In this document: piece after piece, positions 16,423-24,722 of the stretch
How the letters are laid out: the number at the start of each line of letters is the position of its first letter
Position numbering within the stretch: the first letter of the stretch is position 1
Program-made: the position numbers and the translations under genes
NCBI GenBank assembly: GCA_900552915.1
Contig: USBS01000006.1
Location: 1 to 36,503 of the forward strand
Origin: an uncultured Sutterella sp.
GTDB taxonomy: Bacteria > Pseudomonadota > Gammaproteobacteria > Burkholderiales > Burkholderiaceae_F
Direction: 5' to 3'
DNA: 36,503 bases
Notes under the pieces: generated by a model
Databases searched by the model: none
Told to the model about the DNA's origin: nothing
The model's input: only the letters and a program-made list of their open reading frames with translations

Positions 16423-18717
16423 ATGACGAAGAAGAAAATCGAACATATTGTCGATGACGTGATCTTTCCCGATTCGGGTGCCATCGAATGGATTGCGCAT
16501 GCCCCGAACATCAAGGTGGGCGGTGATGTCGCCGTCGTAGATGAGCAAAAGGGTAAGACCAAGGCAAAGTCCAGGGCTAAGACGAAGGCCGCAGCCGAAC
16601 CGGCGGCCGAAGCTGAAGCCAGCGCAGCCGCACCCGCCAAGAAGCCCCGCAAGAGCACGAAGAAATCCGCAGGCGCCGCGGCTGTCGAGGATAAACCTAA
16701 GGCAAAGGGCAAGCCCGGCCGCAAACCCGGTCGCAAAGCTGCAGCCAAGAACGAGGATATCGACGATCTCGGCGACGATGAAGTGCTTGATCTCGACATC
16801 GACGGCGACGACGAAGGCGTCGAAGATCTCGCCGAGCTCGAAGAACTCGAGCGTGTTGCCGACGGTGAAGAGACCCCGGTTGAAGCCGAGCCCGAAGACC
16901 ATGTGCCCAACGGCTACAGCTCGCTTGTACGTCTCGGACGCCAGCGCGGTTGGGTGACGGTGGCCGAAATCAACGACCATCTGCCCGACAACGTCGTGCG
17001 CAGCGAAGAGTCTTTGGCGGAAATCACCGAGCAGCTGCTTCGTTTGTCGATTCAGGTGTTTGAAGCGCCGCCGAGCGAAGACGACATTCTGATGAATGAA
17101 CCGGTGAGCGACGACGAAGACATCAGCGAAGAAGATGCCGCCGCCATGCTCACGCCGGAAGAAAGCGCCGGTCTCTCGAAGGATCCGCTGCGCGCCTATC
17201 TGCGCGGTGTGGGTTCGCACAAGCTTTTGACCCGCGCGGGCGAAATCGAAGTTGCCAAGCAGATCGAAACGTTTACCGCCAAGCTTCTTTCGGCCATCAT
17301 CCAGCATCCGATGGCTGTCGAAAAGCTCGTCGAAATTGCCGAAGGCCTCAAGGAAAACGACGCCGACATCGATCAGGTGATCGACGGCTTTACCGACAAT
17401 CAGGCCTTGGCCGAAATGGACGAAAGCGAAGAAGTGGGCAGCGACGAAGTCGCCACCGACATCGGTGCCGCGGCCATGACGACCGAGCAGCTCGAAGAAA
17501 TGAAGCAGCGCGCGCTTGAAATGTTCGAAGCTTGCAGCAGCTACCTGCAGGCCATTCGCGACAGCTTCGGCAACCCCAAGAAGCTTCAGGCCTACAAGGA
17601 CGCACGCGCAGCCATCGCCTATGAGCTTGCTCCGGTGCGCTTTGCCGTGAAGACCGTGACGGTTTTGACCGAGCACATCACGCAGCACATGGATGCTGTC
17701 AATGAGAACATCCGTCAGCTGCGCTCGCTTATGGTCGATCGCTGCAAGTATCCGCTGCAGCGCTTCCTTGAGGAGGTCAACACCCGCATCACCGATCCGA
17801 CTTGGATCGAGGAGGCCGTGGCGGCGGGTGCGCCCTACAGCGAACGCATTGCCGAAAACCGTCCGCTTATTTCGCACATTCAGGATCAGCTGCGCTTGGC
17901 CGAACAGTCTGCGCTTCTGACGATTGCCGATCAGCGCGATCTGGCTCGTCAGGTGCGCCTGGCTCAAACGAACCTTGCCAACGCCAAGGCAAAGATGATC
18001 GAAGCCAATCTTCGTCTCGTCATCTCGATTGCCAAGGGCTATGTCAACCGCGGTCTGGCTATGACCGACCTCATCCAGGAAGGCAATCTGGGTCTGATGA
18101 AAGCGGTCGACAAGTTCGAATACCGCCGCGGCTACAAGTTCTCGACCTACGCAACCTGGTGGGTTCGTCAGTCGGTGACGCGCGCCGTGGCCGACTACGG
18201 CAACACGATCCGTATCCCGGTGCACATGACCGAGTCCTACAACAAGATCCGCCGCGTGCGTCAGCGCATTCTTCAGGAGCGCGGCCGCAATCCGACGGAT
18301 GCGGAGCTCTCGGAACTTTCCGGCGTACCGCTTGCGAAGGTGCAGCTGCTCACGCAGGCCATGCGCGGCGTCGAATCGATCGATGCGCCCATCGGCGACG
18401 ACGAGGACGCAAGCCGTCTGGACTTCGTGAAGGGCGACGATGCGGACGATCCGCAGCGCAAGTTCCTTCGCATGGCGATGGAAGAGGAGATCAAGCGCTC
18501 GCTCAACGAACTGATGCCGCGTGAAGCGCAGGTTCTGCGTCTGCGCTACGGCATCGGCACCAACCACGACCATACGCTCGAAGAGGTTGGGCAAGCGATG
18601 GGCCTCACGCGCGAACGCGTGCGTCAGATCGAAAGCGCCGCCATTCGCAAGCTTCGCAGCCCGGACTTCCAGGAGCGCTTGCGCGACTACCTGCAGGTAG
18701 CCAATTCGCTCGACTAA
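16423..18717 (+). CDS. rpoD: RNA polymerase primary sigma factor (sigma-70)
   Basis: A 764-residue housekeeping sigma factor. Residues 41-110 are a Lys/Ala/Pro-rich, disordered, DNA-binding-like tail ending in KPGRKPGRK; 111-160 are strongly acidic; region 1.1 follows at about 166-225 ([20 protein letters not shown]), then region 1.2 ([12 protein letters not shown]), the long non-conserved region, and regions 2-4 at about 506-764, with [39 protein letters not shown] and the C-terminal [17 protein letters not shown]. The Lys/Ala tail is usual for betaproteobacteria, but the first 40 residues ([20 protein letters not shown] and on) are not familiar to me. An in-frame stop directly upstream fixes the ATG; the Shine-Dalgarno is weak. 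The gene is preceded by its own promoter and a leader of about 470 bases. Confidence 0.97.
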   Translation: MTKKKIEHIVDDVIFPDSGAIEWIAHAPNIKVGGDVAVVDEQKGKTKAKSRAKTKAAAEPAAEAEASAAAPAKKPRKSTKKSAGAAAVEDKPKAKGKPGRKPGRKAAAKNEDIDDLGDDEVLDLDIDGDDEGVEDLAELEELERVADGEETPVEAEPEDHVPNGYSSLVRLGRQRGWVTVAEINDHLPDNVVRSEESLAEITEQLLRLSIQVFEAPPSEDDILMNEPVSDDEDISEEDAAAMLTPEESAGLSKDPLRAYLRGVGSHKLLTRAGEIEVAKQIETFTAKLLSAIIQHPMAVEKLVEIAEGLKENDADIDQVIDGFTDNQALAEMDESEEVGSDEVATDIGAAAMTTEQLEEMKQRALEMFEACSSYLQAIRDSFGNPKKLQAYKDARAAIAYELAPVRFAVKTVTVLTEHITQHMDAVNENIRQLRSLMVDRCKYPLQRFLEEVNTRITDPTWIEEAVAAGAPYSERIAENRPLISHIQDQLRLAEQSALLTIADQRDLARQVRLAQTNLANAKAKMIEANLRLVISIAKGYVNRGLAMTDLIQEGNLGLMKAVDKFEYRRGYKFSTYATWWVRQSVTRAVADYGNTIRIPVHMTESYNKIRRVRQRILQERGRNPTDAELSELSGVPLAKVQLLTQAMRGVESIDAPIGDDEDASRLDFVKGDDADDPQRKFLRMAMEEEIKRSLNELMPREAQVLRLRYGIGTNHDHTLEEVGQAMGLTRERVRQIESAAIRKLRSPDFQERLRDYLQVANSLD

Positions 18718-18748
18718 CCAAGCGCTGCGGCGCTGAACGGTTGAGCCG

Positions 18749-18785
18749 AAGGACGGATCTCTTCACGGGGATGCCGTCCTTTTTT
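18749..18785 (+). terminator. Rho-independent terminator of rpoD
   Basis: AAGGACGG at 18749-18756 pairs perfectly with CCGTCCTT at 18774-18781, with T through 18785. It lies about 30 bp past the rpoD stop and should end that transcript. The final GTCCTTTTTTG is repeated 30 bp further on (18806-18816) without a stem. Confidence 0.9.
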
Positions 18786-18937
18786 GCGCCCGAAAGGCGT
18801 TACCTGTCCTTTTTTGGAAAAAATTGAGCAAAAGTTACCGAAAAGCTTGCAAAACGCTCCGAAAAGACGCTTTCTGCCGCTAAACTTAACAAGTTGATGC
18901 CGTCAAGCATCGGTCTTTTGTCGCTTTTATTCTTAAT

Positions 18938-18973
18938 CCTTTGTTTTTGAAGGAATTTTGTAGAAAACAAAGG
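18938..18973. repeat. 10-bp perfect inverted repeat in the ybaL leader
   Basis: CCTTTGTTTT at 18938-18947 and AAAACAAAGG at 18964-18973 are exact reverse complements, 16 bases apart. They lie in the 376-bp gap between rpoD and ybaL (18718-19093), which also has a GATGC/GCATC stem near 18896-18911. It could be an operator or an RNA stem in the leader of the downstream cluster. No short gene is evident in the gap. Confidence 0.5.
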
Positions 18974-19093
18974 GCTGACAAGTGCGATTTTTTCAACAAC
19001 GCGGCAATAAGATCGAGCGCGGCGCACGGACTTATTGTTTGAACCCACAACCCGTACGATTCGGTGCCTTCGATCAAAGGGCGCACGCAGCAG

Positions 19094-20842
19094 ATGGACC
19101 ACTCGCTTCCGCTTCTTTTTACATTGGCTCTGGCTTTTGTCTTGGCGCTGGTTTTCGGCTGCATCGCCGAAAAGCTGAAGTTTCCGGCGCTGGTCGGTTT
19201 TTTGTTTGCCGGCATTTTGTGCAGCAGTCACACGCCAGGACCCGCTGCGGACATGGAAATCGCGCACCAGCTCTCCGAAGTGGGCGTGATTCTGCTGATG
19301 TTCGGCGTGGGCCTGCATTTTTCGATTGCGGATCTGCTTAAGGTAAAGGGCATTGCGCTGCCGGGCGCCGTGCTTCAAATGACGATTGCGACGATTCTCG
19401 GGCTTACGTTTGCTGTCTACGTTTGGCACTGGAGCGTAGCGTCGGCCCTGATTTTCGGGCTGTGCCTGTCTTGCGCTTCGACCGTGGTGCTTTTGAAGGC
19501 GCTTGAAATGCACGGGCACCTCAACACCGTCGACGGGCAGATTTCCGTGGGTTGGCTTGTGGTTGAAGACATCGCCACCGTGCTTATTCTCGTGCTGTTG
19601 CCTCCGATTGCTCAGATTCTCGGGGTTGCCCCCGGCGGAGAAGCCGCCGAGCCCTTGAGCGGTACCGGCATTGCATATGTCATCGCCAAGACCGTCCTCA
19701 ACGTCGTTGCTTTTGTGGCGATCATGATGGTGATCGGCCGCAAGTTCATTCCCTGGGTGCTCTGGCAAATCGCCAAGACGGGCTCGCGCGAACTCTTTAC
19801 GCTGTCGATTCTGACGGCTTCCGTGGGCATTGCCTACGGCGCAGCGGCTGTGTTTGACGTGAGCTTTGCTCTGGGTGCGTTTTTTGCCGGCATGGTGATG
19901 CGAGAGAGCAAGTACGCGCACCGCGCTGCAACCGATTCGCTGCCGCTGCAGGACGCCTTCTCGGTGCTCTTTTTCGTGGGCGTCGGCATGATGCTCGATT
20001 GGCGCGTGATTCTCGAAGAGCCCTGGTCGATTCTCACGATGCTCGCCATCATCATGATCGGGAAGTCGCTTACGGCCTTCGGCCTTGTCCACTTCCTGCG
20101 CTATCCGCTGCATACGTCCTTAAACGTGAGTGCGGCTTTGGCGCAGATAGGCGAATTTTCCTTCATTCTGGCCGCACAGGGCATCGCGCTTGGCATGACG
20201 GATCAGAAGATGCTCTCGATGGTGGTCGCCTCGGCCATCCTTTCGATTGCGCTCAACCCGCTGATGTTTGCGCTCACGCCTTATGTGCGCCGCTTTGCCG
20301 TGCGGCATTTTGCCTGGGCGCGCGCGGCGGCAATGCTTACCGACCCGTATTCGGTGCTGCCCAAGGAAACGTCGCGGCGCATGCTGATGGGACAAACCAT
20401 TCTGATCGGCACGGGCTCGGTGACGCGCGCGGTGGTAAATAAGCTTGCCGCCGACGATGTGCCGTTTGTCTGCATTTCCGAAGATAAATCCTTTGCCGAA
20501 GAGCTGCGAGCGCAAAAGCGTGCGGTGATCAGCGGCGACGCTTCCGACCCGATGGTGCTCGTGCAGGGCCATATCGTTACTGCCGCGCAGCTCATGGTGC
20601 TCGACATCGACCCGGTGAAGACGCTCAAGATCGTCGAAATGGCCAAGCAGCTCAATCCCGAGCTCAACATCATGGCTCGAGCCGGTTCGCGCGACGAAGT
20701 CGAGCACCTGCATCAGGAAGGCATTCAAAACGTTTATTTGGATTCCGAGAGTATTTCCGAAGTCCTCACCGGCAACATCCTCGATTACTATAAGAAGGAC
20801 GAGGAAGAAGAGGGCGATGCGCAGACGCAGGCCGCCCACTGA
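19094..20842 (+). CDS. ybaL: CPA2 cation:proton antiporter, YbaL-like
   Basis: A 582-residue inner-membrane protein in the monovalent cation:proton antiporter-2 family. Residues to about 400 form the multi-helix exchanger domain, with GVILLMFGVGLHFSIADL, SCASTVVLLKALE, GWLVVEDIATVLILVLL and FDVSFALGAFFAGMVMRES, all close to E. coli YbaL. From about residue 430 a cytosolic Rossmann-type RCK/TrkA-N domain (ILIGTGSVTRAVVNKL) would bind nucleotide or ligand and gate ion flux. The tail is acidic. The ATG at 19094 matches the YbaL N-terminus; a GTG at 19064 would add ten residues. It starts a long same-strand run, with nfeD 24 bp downstream. Transported ion is unproven, probably K+ or Na+. Confidence 0.9.
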   Translation: MDHSLPLLFTLALAFVLALVFGCIAEKLKFPALVGFLFAGILCSSHTPGPAADMEIAHQLSEVGVILLMFGVGLHFSIADLLKVKGIALPGAVLQMTIATILGLTFAVYVWHWSVASALIFGLCLSCASTVVLLKALEMHGHLNTVDGQISVGWLVVEDIATVLILVLLPPIAQILGVAPGGEAAEPLSGTGIAYVIAKTVLNVVAFVAIMMVIGRKFIPWVLWQIAKTGSRELFTLSILTASVGIAYGAAAVFDVSFALGAFFAGMVMRESKYAHRAATDSLPLQDAFSVLFFVGVGMMLDWRVILEEPWSILTMLAIIMIGKSLTAFGLVHFLRYPLHTSLNVSAALAQIGEFSFILAAQGIALGMTDQKMLSMVVASAILSIALNPLMFALTPYVRRFAVRHFAWARAAAMLTDPYSVLPKETSRRMLMGQTILIGTGSVTRAVVNKLAADDVPFVCISEDKSFAEELRAQKRAVISGDASDPMVLVQGHIVTAAQLMVLDIDPVKTLKIVEMAKQLNPELNIMARAGSRDEVEHLHQEGIQNVYLDSESISEVLTGNILDYYKKDEEEEGDAQTQAAH

Positions 20843-20866
20843 CCGAACGGATAAAAGGAGCGCGTC

Positions 20867-21292
20867 ATGGAAATTTCACCGGTTGTCTGCTGGGTTGTCG
20901 CAGGGCTTGTGCTCGCGGGCGGCGACATTTTGTTGGGTTCCTTCTACCTTCTGGTGATGGGCATTGCCGCCTTGTGCGCAGCCTTGGCTGCTTGGGCCGA
21001 TTTGACGCTCGGCTGGCAGTTTTCCGTTTTTGCCGCCGCAACCATCGTGGGCAGCCTCATCGTTTCGCGCATTCGCAGCCGTAGACAGGGTGAAAGCGAA
21101 GCGCTGCAAAATCCCGATGTGGGACATACGGTCTCGGTCGAGTCCTGGAACGCAGACGGCACGGCGACGGTTATGTACCGCGGTGCGCAGTGGACGGCTC
21201 GAGCCGAGGGCGTCGATTCGCCGGCCCCCGGTCTTTGGCGTATCGTGCGCGTAGAGGGTGCGCGTCTTGTCGTCGAACCGAACAAGGCATGA
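20867..21292 (+). CDS. NfeD-like membrane protein
   Basis: A 141-residue short NfeD protein. Two or three hydrophobic segments fill residues about 7-66 (VVCWVVAGLVLAGGDILLGS and on), followed by a small OB-fold domain at about 85-138 (VGHTVSVESWNADGTATVMY, RGAQWTARAEG, GLWRIVRVEGARLVV). Short NfeD proteins pair with paraslipin/stomatin-like SPFH proteins in membrane quality control; the SPFH gene here follows 31 bp downstream. No serine protease domain is present, as is normal for this short class. An AAAGGAG lies just before the ATG. Confidence 0.9.
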   Translation: MEISPVVCWVVAGLVLAGGDILLGSFYLLVMGIAALCAALAAWADLTLGWQFSVFAAATIVGSLIVSRIRSRRQGESEALQNPDVGHTVSVESWNADGTATVMYRGAQWTARAEGVDSPAPGLWRIVRVEGARLVVEPNKA

Positions 21293-21323
21293 TTTTTTTC
21301 AACGGTTATAAGAAGTCCCGGAA

Positions 21324-22280
21324 ATGGCTATCTCGAACTTTTTGATTTTCTCGGTCTTTTTTGTTCTGCTTGCCGTCGTCTTCGTGACGCAGTGCATCAA
21401 AGTGGTGCCGCAGCAAAACGCATGGGTGGTGGAGCGTCTGGGAAAGTTTCACAGCGTGCTCACGCCGGGCTTGAACATCATTATTCCCTTCATCGACCGC
21501 GTGGCCTACAAGCACAGCTTGAAGGAAGTGCCGCTCGATACGCCGAGCCAGGTTTGCATCACCAAGGACAACACGCAGCTGACCGTCGACGGGGTTCTCT
21601 TTTTCCAGGTGACCGATCCGCAGCGCGCAAGCTACGGCACGAGCAACTACATCATCGCCATTACGCAGCTTGCGCAGACCACGCTTCGCAGCGTCGTGGG
21701 CCGCATGGAGCTCGACAAGACCTTTGAGGAACGCGACCTCATCAACAAGAGCGTGGTTTCGGCCATCGACGAAGCGGCGCTCAACTGGGGCGTGAAGGTG
21801 CTTCGCTACGAAATCAAGGATCTGACGCCGCCCGCAGTGATTTTGCAGGCCATGCAGCAGCAGATTACGGCCGAGCGCGAAAAGCGCGCCGTGGTGGCGG
21901 CCTCCGAAGGTCGCAAGCTCGAGCAGATCAATTTGGCGACCGGCGCCAAGGAAGCCGCCATTGCTCAGTCCGAAGGCGAAAAGCAGGCGGAAATCAACAA
22001 GGCGCAGGGGCAGGCCGCGGCAACGTTGGCGATCGCTCAGGCTACGGCCGAGGCGCTTCGCATGGTGGCCGAAGCAACGAATGCGCCGGGCGGCATGAAC
22101 GCCGTCAATCTGCAGGTGGCCGAAAAATATGTCGAGGCCTTCTCGAAGCTTGCCAAGGAAGGCAACACGCTCGTGGTGCCCGCCAATCTGGGCGACCTTT
22201 CCACATTGATCACCTCTGCGATGAGCATGGTAAAGGCGGGTTCCGGCACCGGCTCCGGCGCTGTCCTTCCCAAGCCTTAA
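21324..22280 (+). CDS. qmcA: SPFH/paraslipin membrane protein (QmcA-like)
   Basis: A 318-residue protein anchored by one N-terminal hydrophobic helix (residues about 5-22), followed by the SPFH/band 7 domain (VVPQQNAWVVERLGKFHSVL, TPGLNIIIPFIDRV, RSVVGRMELDKTFEERDLIN) and a long Ala/Glu-rich coiled coil (about 180-240) that drives oligomerisation. The size and sequence fit E. coli QmcA. These proteins form large membrane assemblies and work with NfeD partners, here the gene directly upstream. The C-terminus is Gly/Ser-rich. Expected to be co-translated with the two unknown genes that follow 15 bp downstream. Confidence 0.93.
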   Translation: MAISNFLIFSVFFVLLAVVFVTQCIKVVPQQNAWVVERLGKFHSVLTPGLNIIIPFIDRVAYKHSLKEVPLDTPSQVCITKDNTQLTVDGVLFFQVTDPQRASYGTSNYIIAITQLAQTTLRSVVGRMELDKTFEERDLINKSVVSAIDEAALNWGVKVLRYEIKDLTPPAVILQAMQQQITAEREKRAVVAASEGRKLEQINLATGAKEAAIAQSEGEKQAEINKAQGQAAATLAIAQATAEALRMVAEATNAPGGMNAVNLQVAEKYVEAFSKLAKEGNTLVVPANLGDLSTLITSAMSMVKAGSGTGSGAVLPKP

Positions 22281-22295
22281 AGAACCGGTGGCGAC

Positions 22296-22844
22296 ATGAC
22301 GGAATCGTTCGAAGGAAAGAATCGCGGCGCAGCCGAGCATCTCGGCTTTGAGCTTGCCGAAGGCGAAGGGTTCAATCGCGACCGCGTAAGCGTATTTTTG
22401 CTGTTGAACCTTCTGACTCAGTCCTATGCCGAACACCAGATGGCCGGTTTTGCGGGAGACGAAGCCGATGCGGGGCTCGCAGCCTTTCTGCGGGAGGTGA
22501 CGGGACTCTTTCAAGGTCGCTATCCCGATGTGCTCAAGGGTTATGGCAATGAAGAAGGCTGGAGCGGCGAGAAATTCAATGCCTGGCTTCGCGAGCAGCT
22601 TGCGCCGGAACTCACCGACGAAGATCGCGAGTGCTTTGCCTGGAAGAACGATTCGTATCTTGTTGCCTTTGCCGTCAGCAAAATGACCGTGCAGCTGCAC
22701 GGGCTCTTTGCCGACTTGCTGCAGGAAGAAAAAAGCATGCAGGAGGTGCAGGAAATCGGAGGCAAGATTCTTGCTTTCTGCGCGCACTGGTCGCTCGTTT
22801 TGAGCGGAGACGAAACACCGCTGCCCGACTTAACCGAGGTTTGA
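22296..22844 (+). CDS. Uncharacterised protein, paralogue of the next gene
   Basis: A 182-residue soluble, acidic and probably helical protein that I do not recognise. No signal peptide or membrane segment is visible. Conserved-looking points are EEGWSGEKFNAWLREQL (about 86-102) and GGKILAFCAHWSLVLSG (155-171). Both blocks recur at matching positions in the next gene (EGWNPTGLAEYLREGL at 85-100, DGVLSFVNYWSCLLTG at 151-166), so the two look like an old tandem duplication. It sits 15 bp after qmcA and 24 bp before its paralogue, which suggests a link to the NfeD-QmcA membrane assembly. This is inference from position only. Confidence 0.8.
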   Translation: MTESFEGKNRGAAEHLGFELAEGEGFNRDRVSVFLLLNLLTQSYAEHQMAGFAGDEADAGLAAFLREVTGLFQGRYPDVLKGYGNEEGWSGEKFNAWLREQLAPELTDEDRECFAWKNDSYLVAFAVSKMTVQLHGLFADLLQEEKSMQEVQEIGGKILAFCAHWSLVLSGDETPLPDLTEV

Positions 22845-22868
22845 AGCACAAACGAAAAGGGAATCAAC

Positions 22869-23387
22869 ATGAGTTCTTGCGGATCCTGCCGTTCGGGACG
22901 CTGCGGCGACTTTTCCTCCAAAGCCGAAGGCCTGCCGAGTCTGGCCTCCATCGATGTGGTCGAACGCATTTTGCTGCAGGCGGTCAAAAACACGGCGCAG
23001 CGTGCGGTGGATGCCTCTGAAGGCAAACTCACGCATCAGGACATTGTGGACGCCGATCTGAGGCTTGTCTCCTGGCTAGCCGACACCTTTGCCGGCCGCA
23101 ATAAGCACTTTGCGACAGCCGAAGGCTGGAACCCGACGGGTTTGGCCGAGTATCTGCGCGAAGGACTCGGTGAAAACATCCGTGCCGCGTTGGGCGGAAA
23201 GCTGCCTGAAGACGATTACGGCATGATCGACCTCGGTGCGCGGCTCTTTCTCAACAACGCATACGTGATGCTCGAGCAGATCGGAACGACGGGCAGCCTT
23301 TCCGGGCTTGAGCAGCACGACGGCGTGCTCTCCTTCGTAAACTACTGGTCCTGTCTGCTGACGGGCTGCCCCATGCAGGATGAGTAA
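22869..23387 (+). CDS. Uncharacterised protein with Cys-rich N-terminus, paralogue of the previous gene
   Basis: A 172-residue protein of unknown function. It opens with a short cysteine cluster, MSSCGSCRSGRCG (Cys4, Cys7, Cys12), which could bind a metal or take part in redox chemistry; the paralogue upstream lacks it. The rest is predicted to be helical and shares two blocks with that paralogue (about 85-100 and 150-166), including aligned Trp residues. A further pair of Cys lies near the C-terminus (Cys162, Cys167). AAAAGGG precedes the ATG at good spacing. The MFS gene starts 6 bp past the stop, so translation is likely coupled. Confidence 0.8.
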   Translation: MSSCGSCRSGRCGDFSSKAEGLPSLASIDVVERILLQAVKNTAQRAVDASEGKLTHQDIVDADLRLVSWLADTFAGRNKHFATAEGWNPTGLAEYLREGLGENIRAALGGKLPEDDYGMIDLGARLFLNNAYVMLEQIGTTGSLSGLEQHDGVLSFVNYWSCLLTGCPMQDE

Positions 23388-23393
23388 ACCGTC

Positions 23394-24722
23394 ATGCCGT
23401 TGTTTGAGCGCAGCGCCCTAAAGGAAGGCGTGAGTCCGCGGGAAGCTTTCGGCTGGGCTCTCTTTGATGCCGCCAATTCGGGCTATAGCACGGTGGTGCT
23501 CACAGCCGTTTTCAATGCCTACTTTGTCGCCACCGTCTGCGGCAATGCCTCTTGGGCGACGTTTCTTTGGAGCTGCGCGGTCGGTGCGGCCAACGCTATT
23601 TCGATGCTGCTGATGCCTGCCATCGGGCGCGCGGCCGACTTGACGGCAACCAAGAAAAAGTGGCTCGTTGTGGCGACGCTGCTGTGCGTTGCCGCCACCG
23701 CCATGCTTGCCCTTTCGGGGCCCGGCACGTATGTGCTTTCGGTTTCCATGCTCATTGTGAGCTACATCGGCTACAACGTCGGCGAAAGCCTCAATTCGGC
23801 CTTTTTGCCCGAAATTTCCCGCCCGCAAGCCGTGGGCAAGGTCTCGGGCTGGGGCTGGTCGCTCGGCTATGTCGGCGGGCTTGTGACGTTGGGGCTTTGT
23901 CTGGCGGTTGTCACAGCGGGACAGGCCGAAGGGGCCGACATGACGGCGCTTGTCGCCGCTGCAAACCTCATCACAGCCGGCGTTTTTTTGGTTGTAAGCC
24001 TGCCTGTTTTTCTCTGGCTCAAGGAACGGGCCGTGCCTCAGGCGCACAGTTTGAACGAATTGAAGCGCCTCATGAAAAGCGATGAAGACAAGGGCAAGAC
24101 CCTTGAGACGCTCGCGAAATTCACCGACTTTCGATACTTGGTCGTCTGCGGCTTTTTCTACCAGTGCGGCGTGGCAACCGTGATTACGCTTGCGGCCGTC
24201 TACGCTTCGTCCGTAATGGGGTTTGGGCTCACCGAAACGCTTGTGATGGTGCTTTTGGTAAACATCACCGCTGCCGTGGGCGCTTTCGGCTTCGGCTACG
24301 TACAGGATAGAATCGGTCACAAACCGGCTCTGGCGGTTACGCTGCTGCTGTGGATAGCCATGGTGGCGACGGCTGCCTGTGCCACGACGAACGTCGTCTT
24401 TTGGGTGGCGGCCAATCTGGCGGGACTGGCGATGGGCTCGAGCCAATCGGCCGGGCGTGCGCTTGTAGCGGTGTTTGCGCCCGAAAAAAAGCTCGCACGG
24501 TTTTACGGCATCTGGAATATGGCGCTGTGGCTGTCGGCCGTGATCGGTCCAATCACTTACGGCGCCGTCACTTGGATGACGGGCAACAACCAGAGACTCG
24601 CCATTGTGGTGACGGGGCTCTTTTTTGTGGCAGGCCTGTTGGCGCTGATTCCTTTGAAGGTCGCCCGCGGAGCGGAACTCGCGCAGGCGGAAAACAATCT
24701 AACGGAAACGAAGAATGCTTGA
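23394..24722 (+). CDS. MFS transporter of the UMF1/Atg22-like family
   Basis: A 442-residue inner-membrane protein with twelve hydrophobic segments. The N-terminal FGWALFDAANSGYSTVVLTAVF and, in the middle of the first half, LNSAFLPEISRPQAVGKVSG then WGWSLGYVGGLVTLGL are hallmarks of the UMF1 (Atg22-like) branch of the major facilitator superfamily. Fungal Atg22 exports amino acids from vacuoles; bacterial substrates are unknown. The stop overlaps the start of the next gene by 8 bp (24715-24722), so the two are translationally coupled, which hints that the dehydrogenase acts on a related compound. Confidence 0.88.
   Translation: MPLFERSALKEGVSPREAFGWALFDAANSGYSTVVLTAVFNAYFVATVCGNASWATFLWSCAVGAANAISMLLMPAIGRAADLTATKKKWLVVATLLCVAATAMLALSGPGTYVLSVSMLIVSYIGYNVGESLNSAFLPEISRPQAVGKVSGWGWSLGYVGGLVTLGLCLAVVTAGQAEGADMTALVAAANLITAGVFLVVSLPVFLWLKERAVPQAHSLNELKRLMKSDEDKGKTLETLAKFTDFRYLVVCGFFYQCGVATVITLAAVYASSVMGFGLTETLVMVLLVNITAAVGAFGFGYVQDRIGHKPALAVTLLLWIAMVATAACATTNVVFWVAANLAGLAMGSSQSAGRALVAVFAPEKKLARFYGIWNMALWLSAVIGPITYGAVTWMTGNNQRLAIVVTGLFFVAGLLALIPLKVARGAELAQAENNLTETKNA

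Noticed and set aside
16414..18594. A 726-codon open frame on the minus strand opposite rpoD
   Set aside because: It lies wholly antisense to a clear RpoD and has the composition of a GC-rich shadow frame; no domain is recognisable.
21306..22787. A 493-codon minus-strand frame over qmcA and the next gene
   Set aside because: Shadow of qmcA; no ribosome binding site or recognisable domain.
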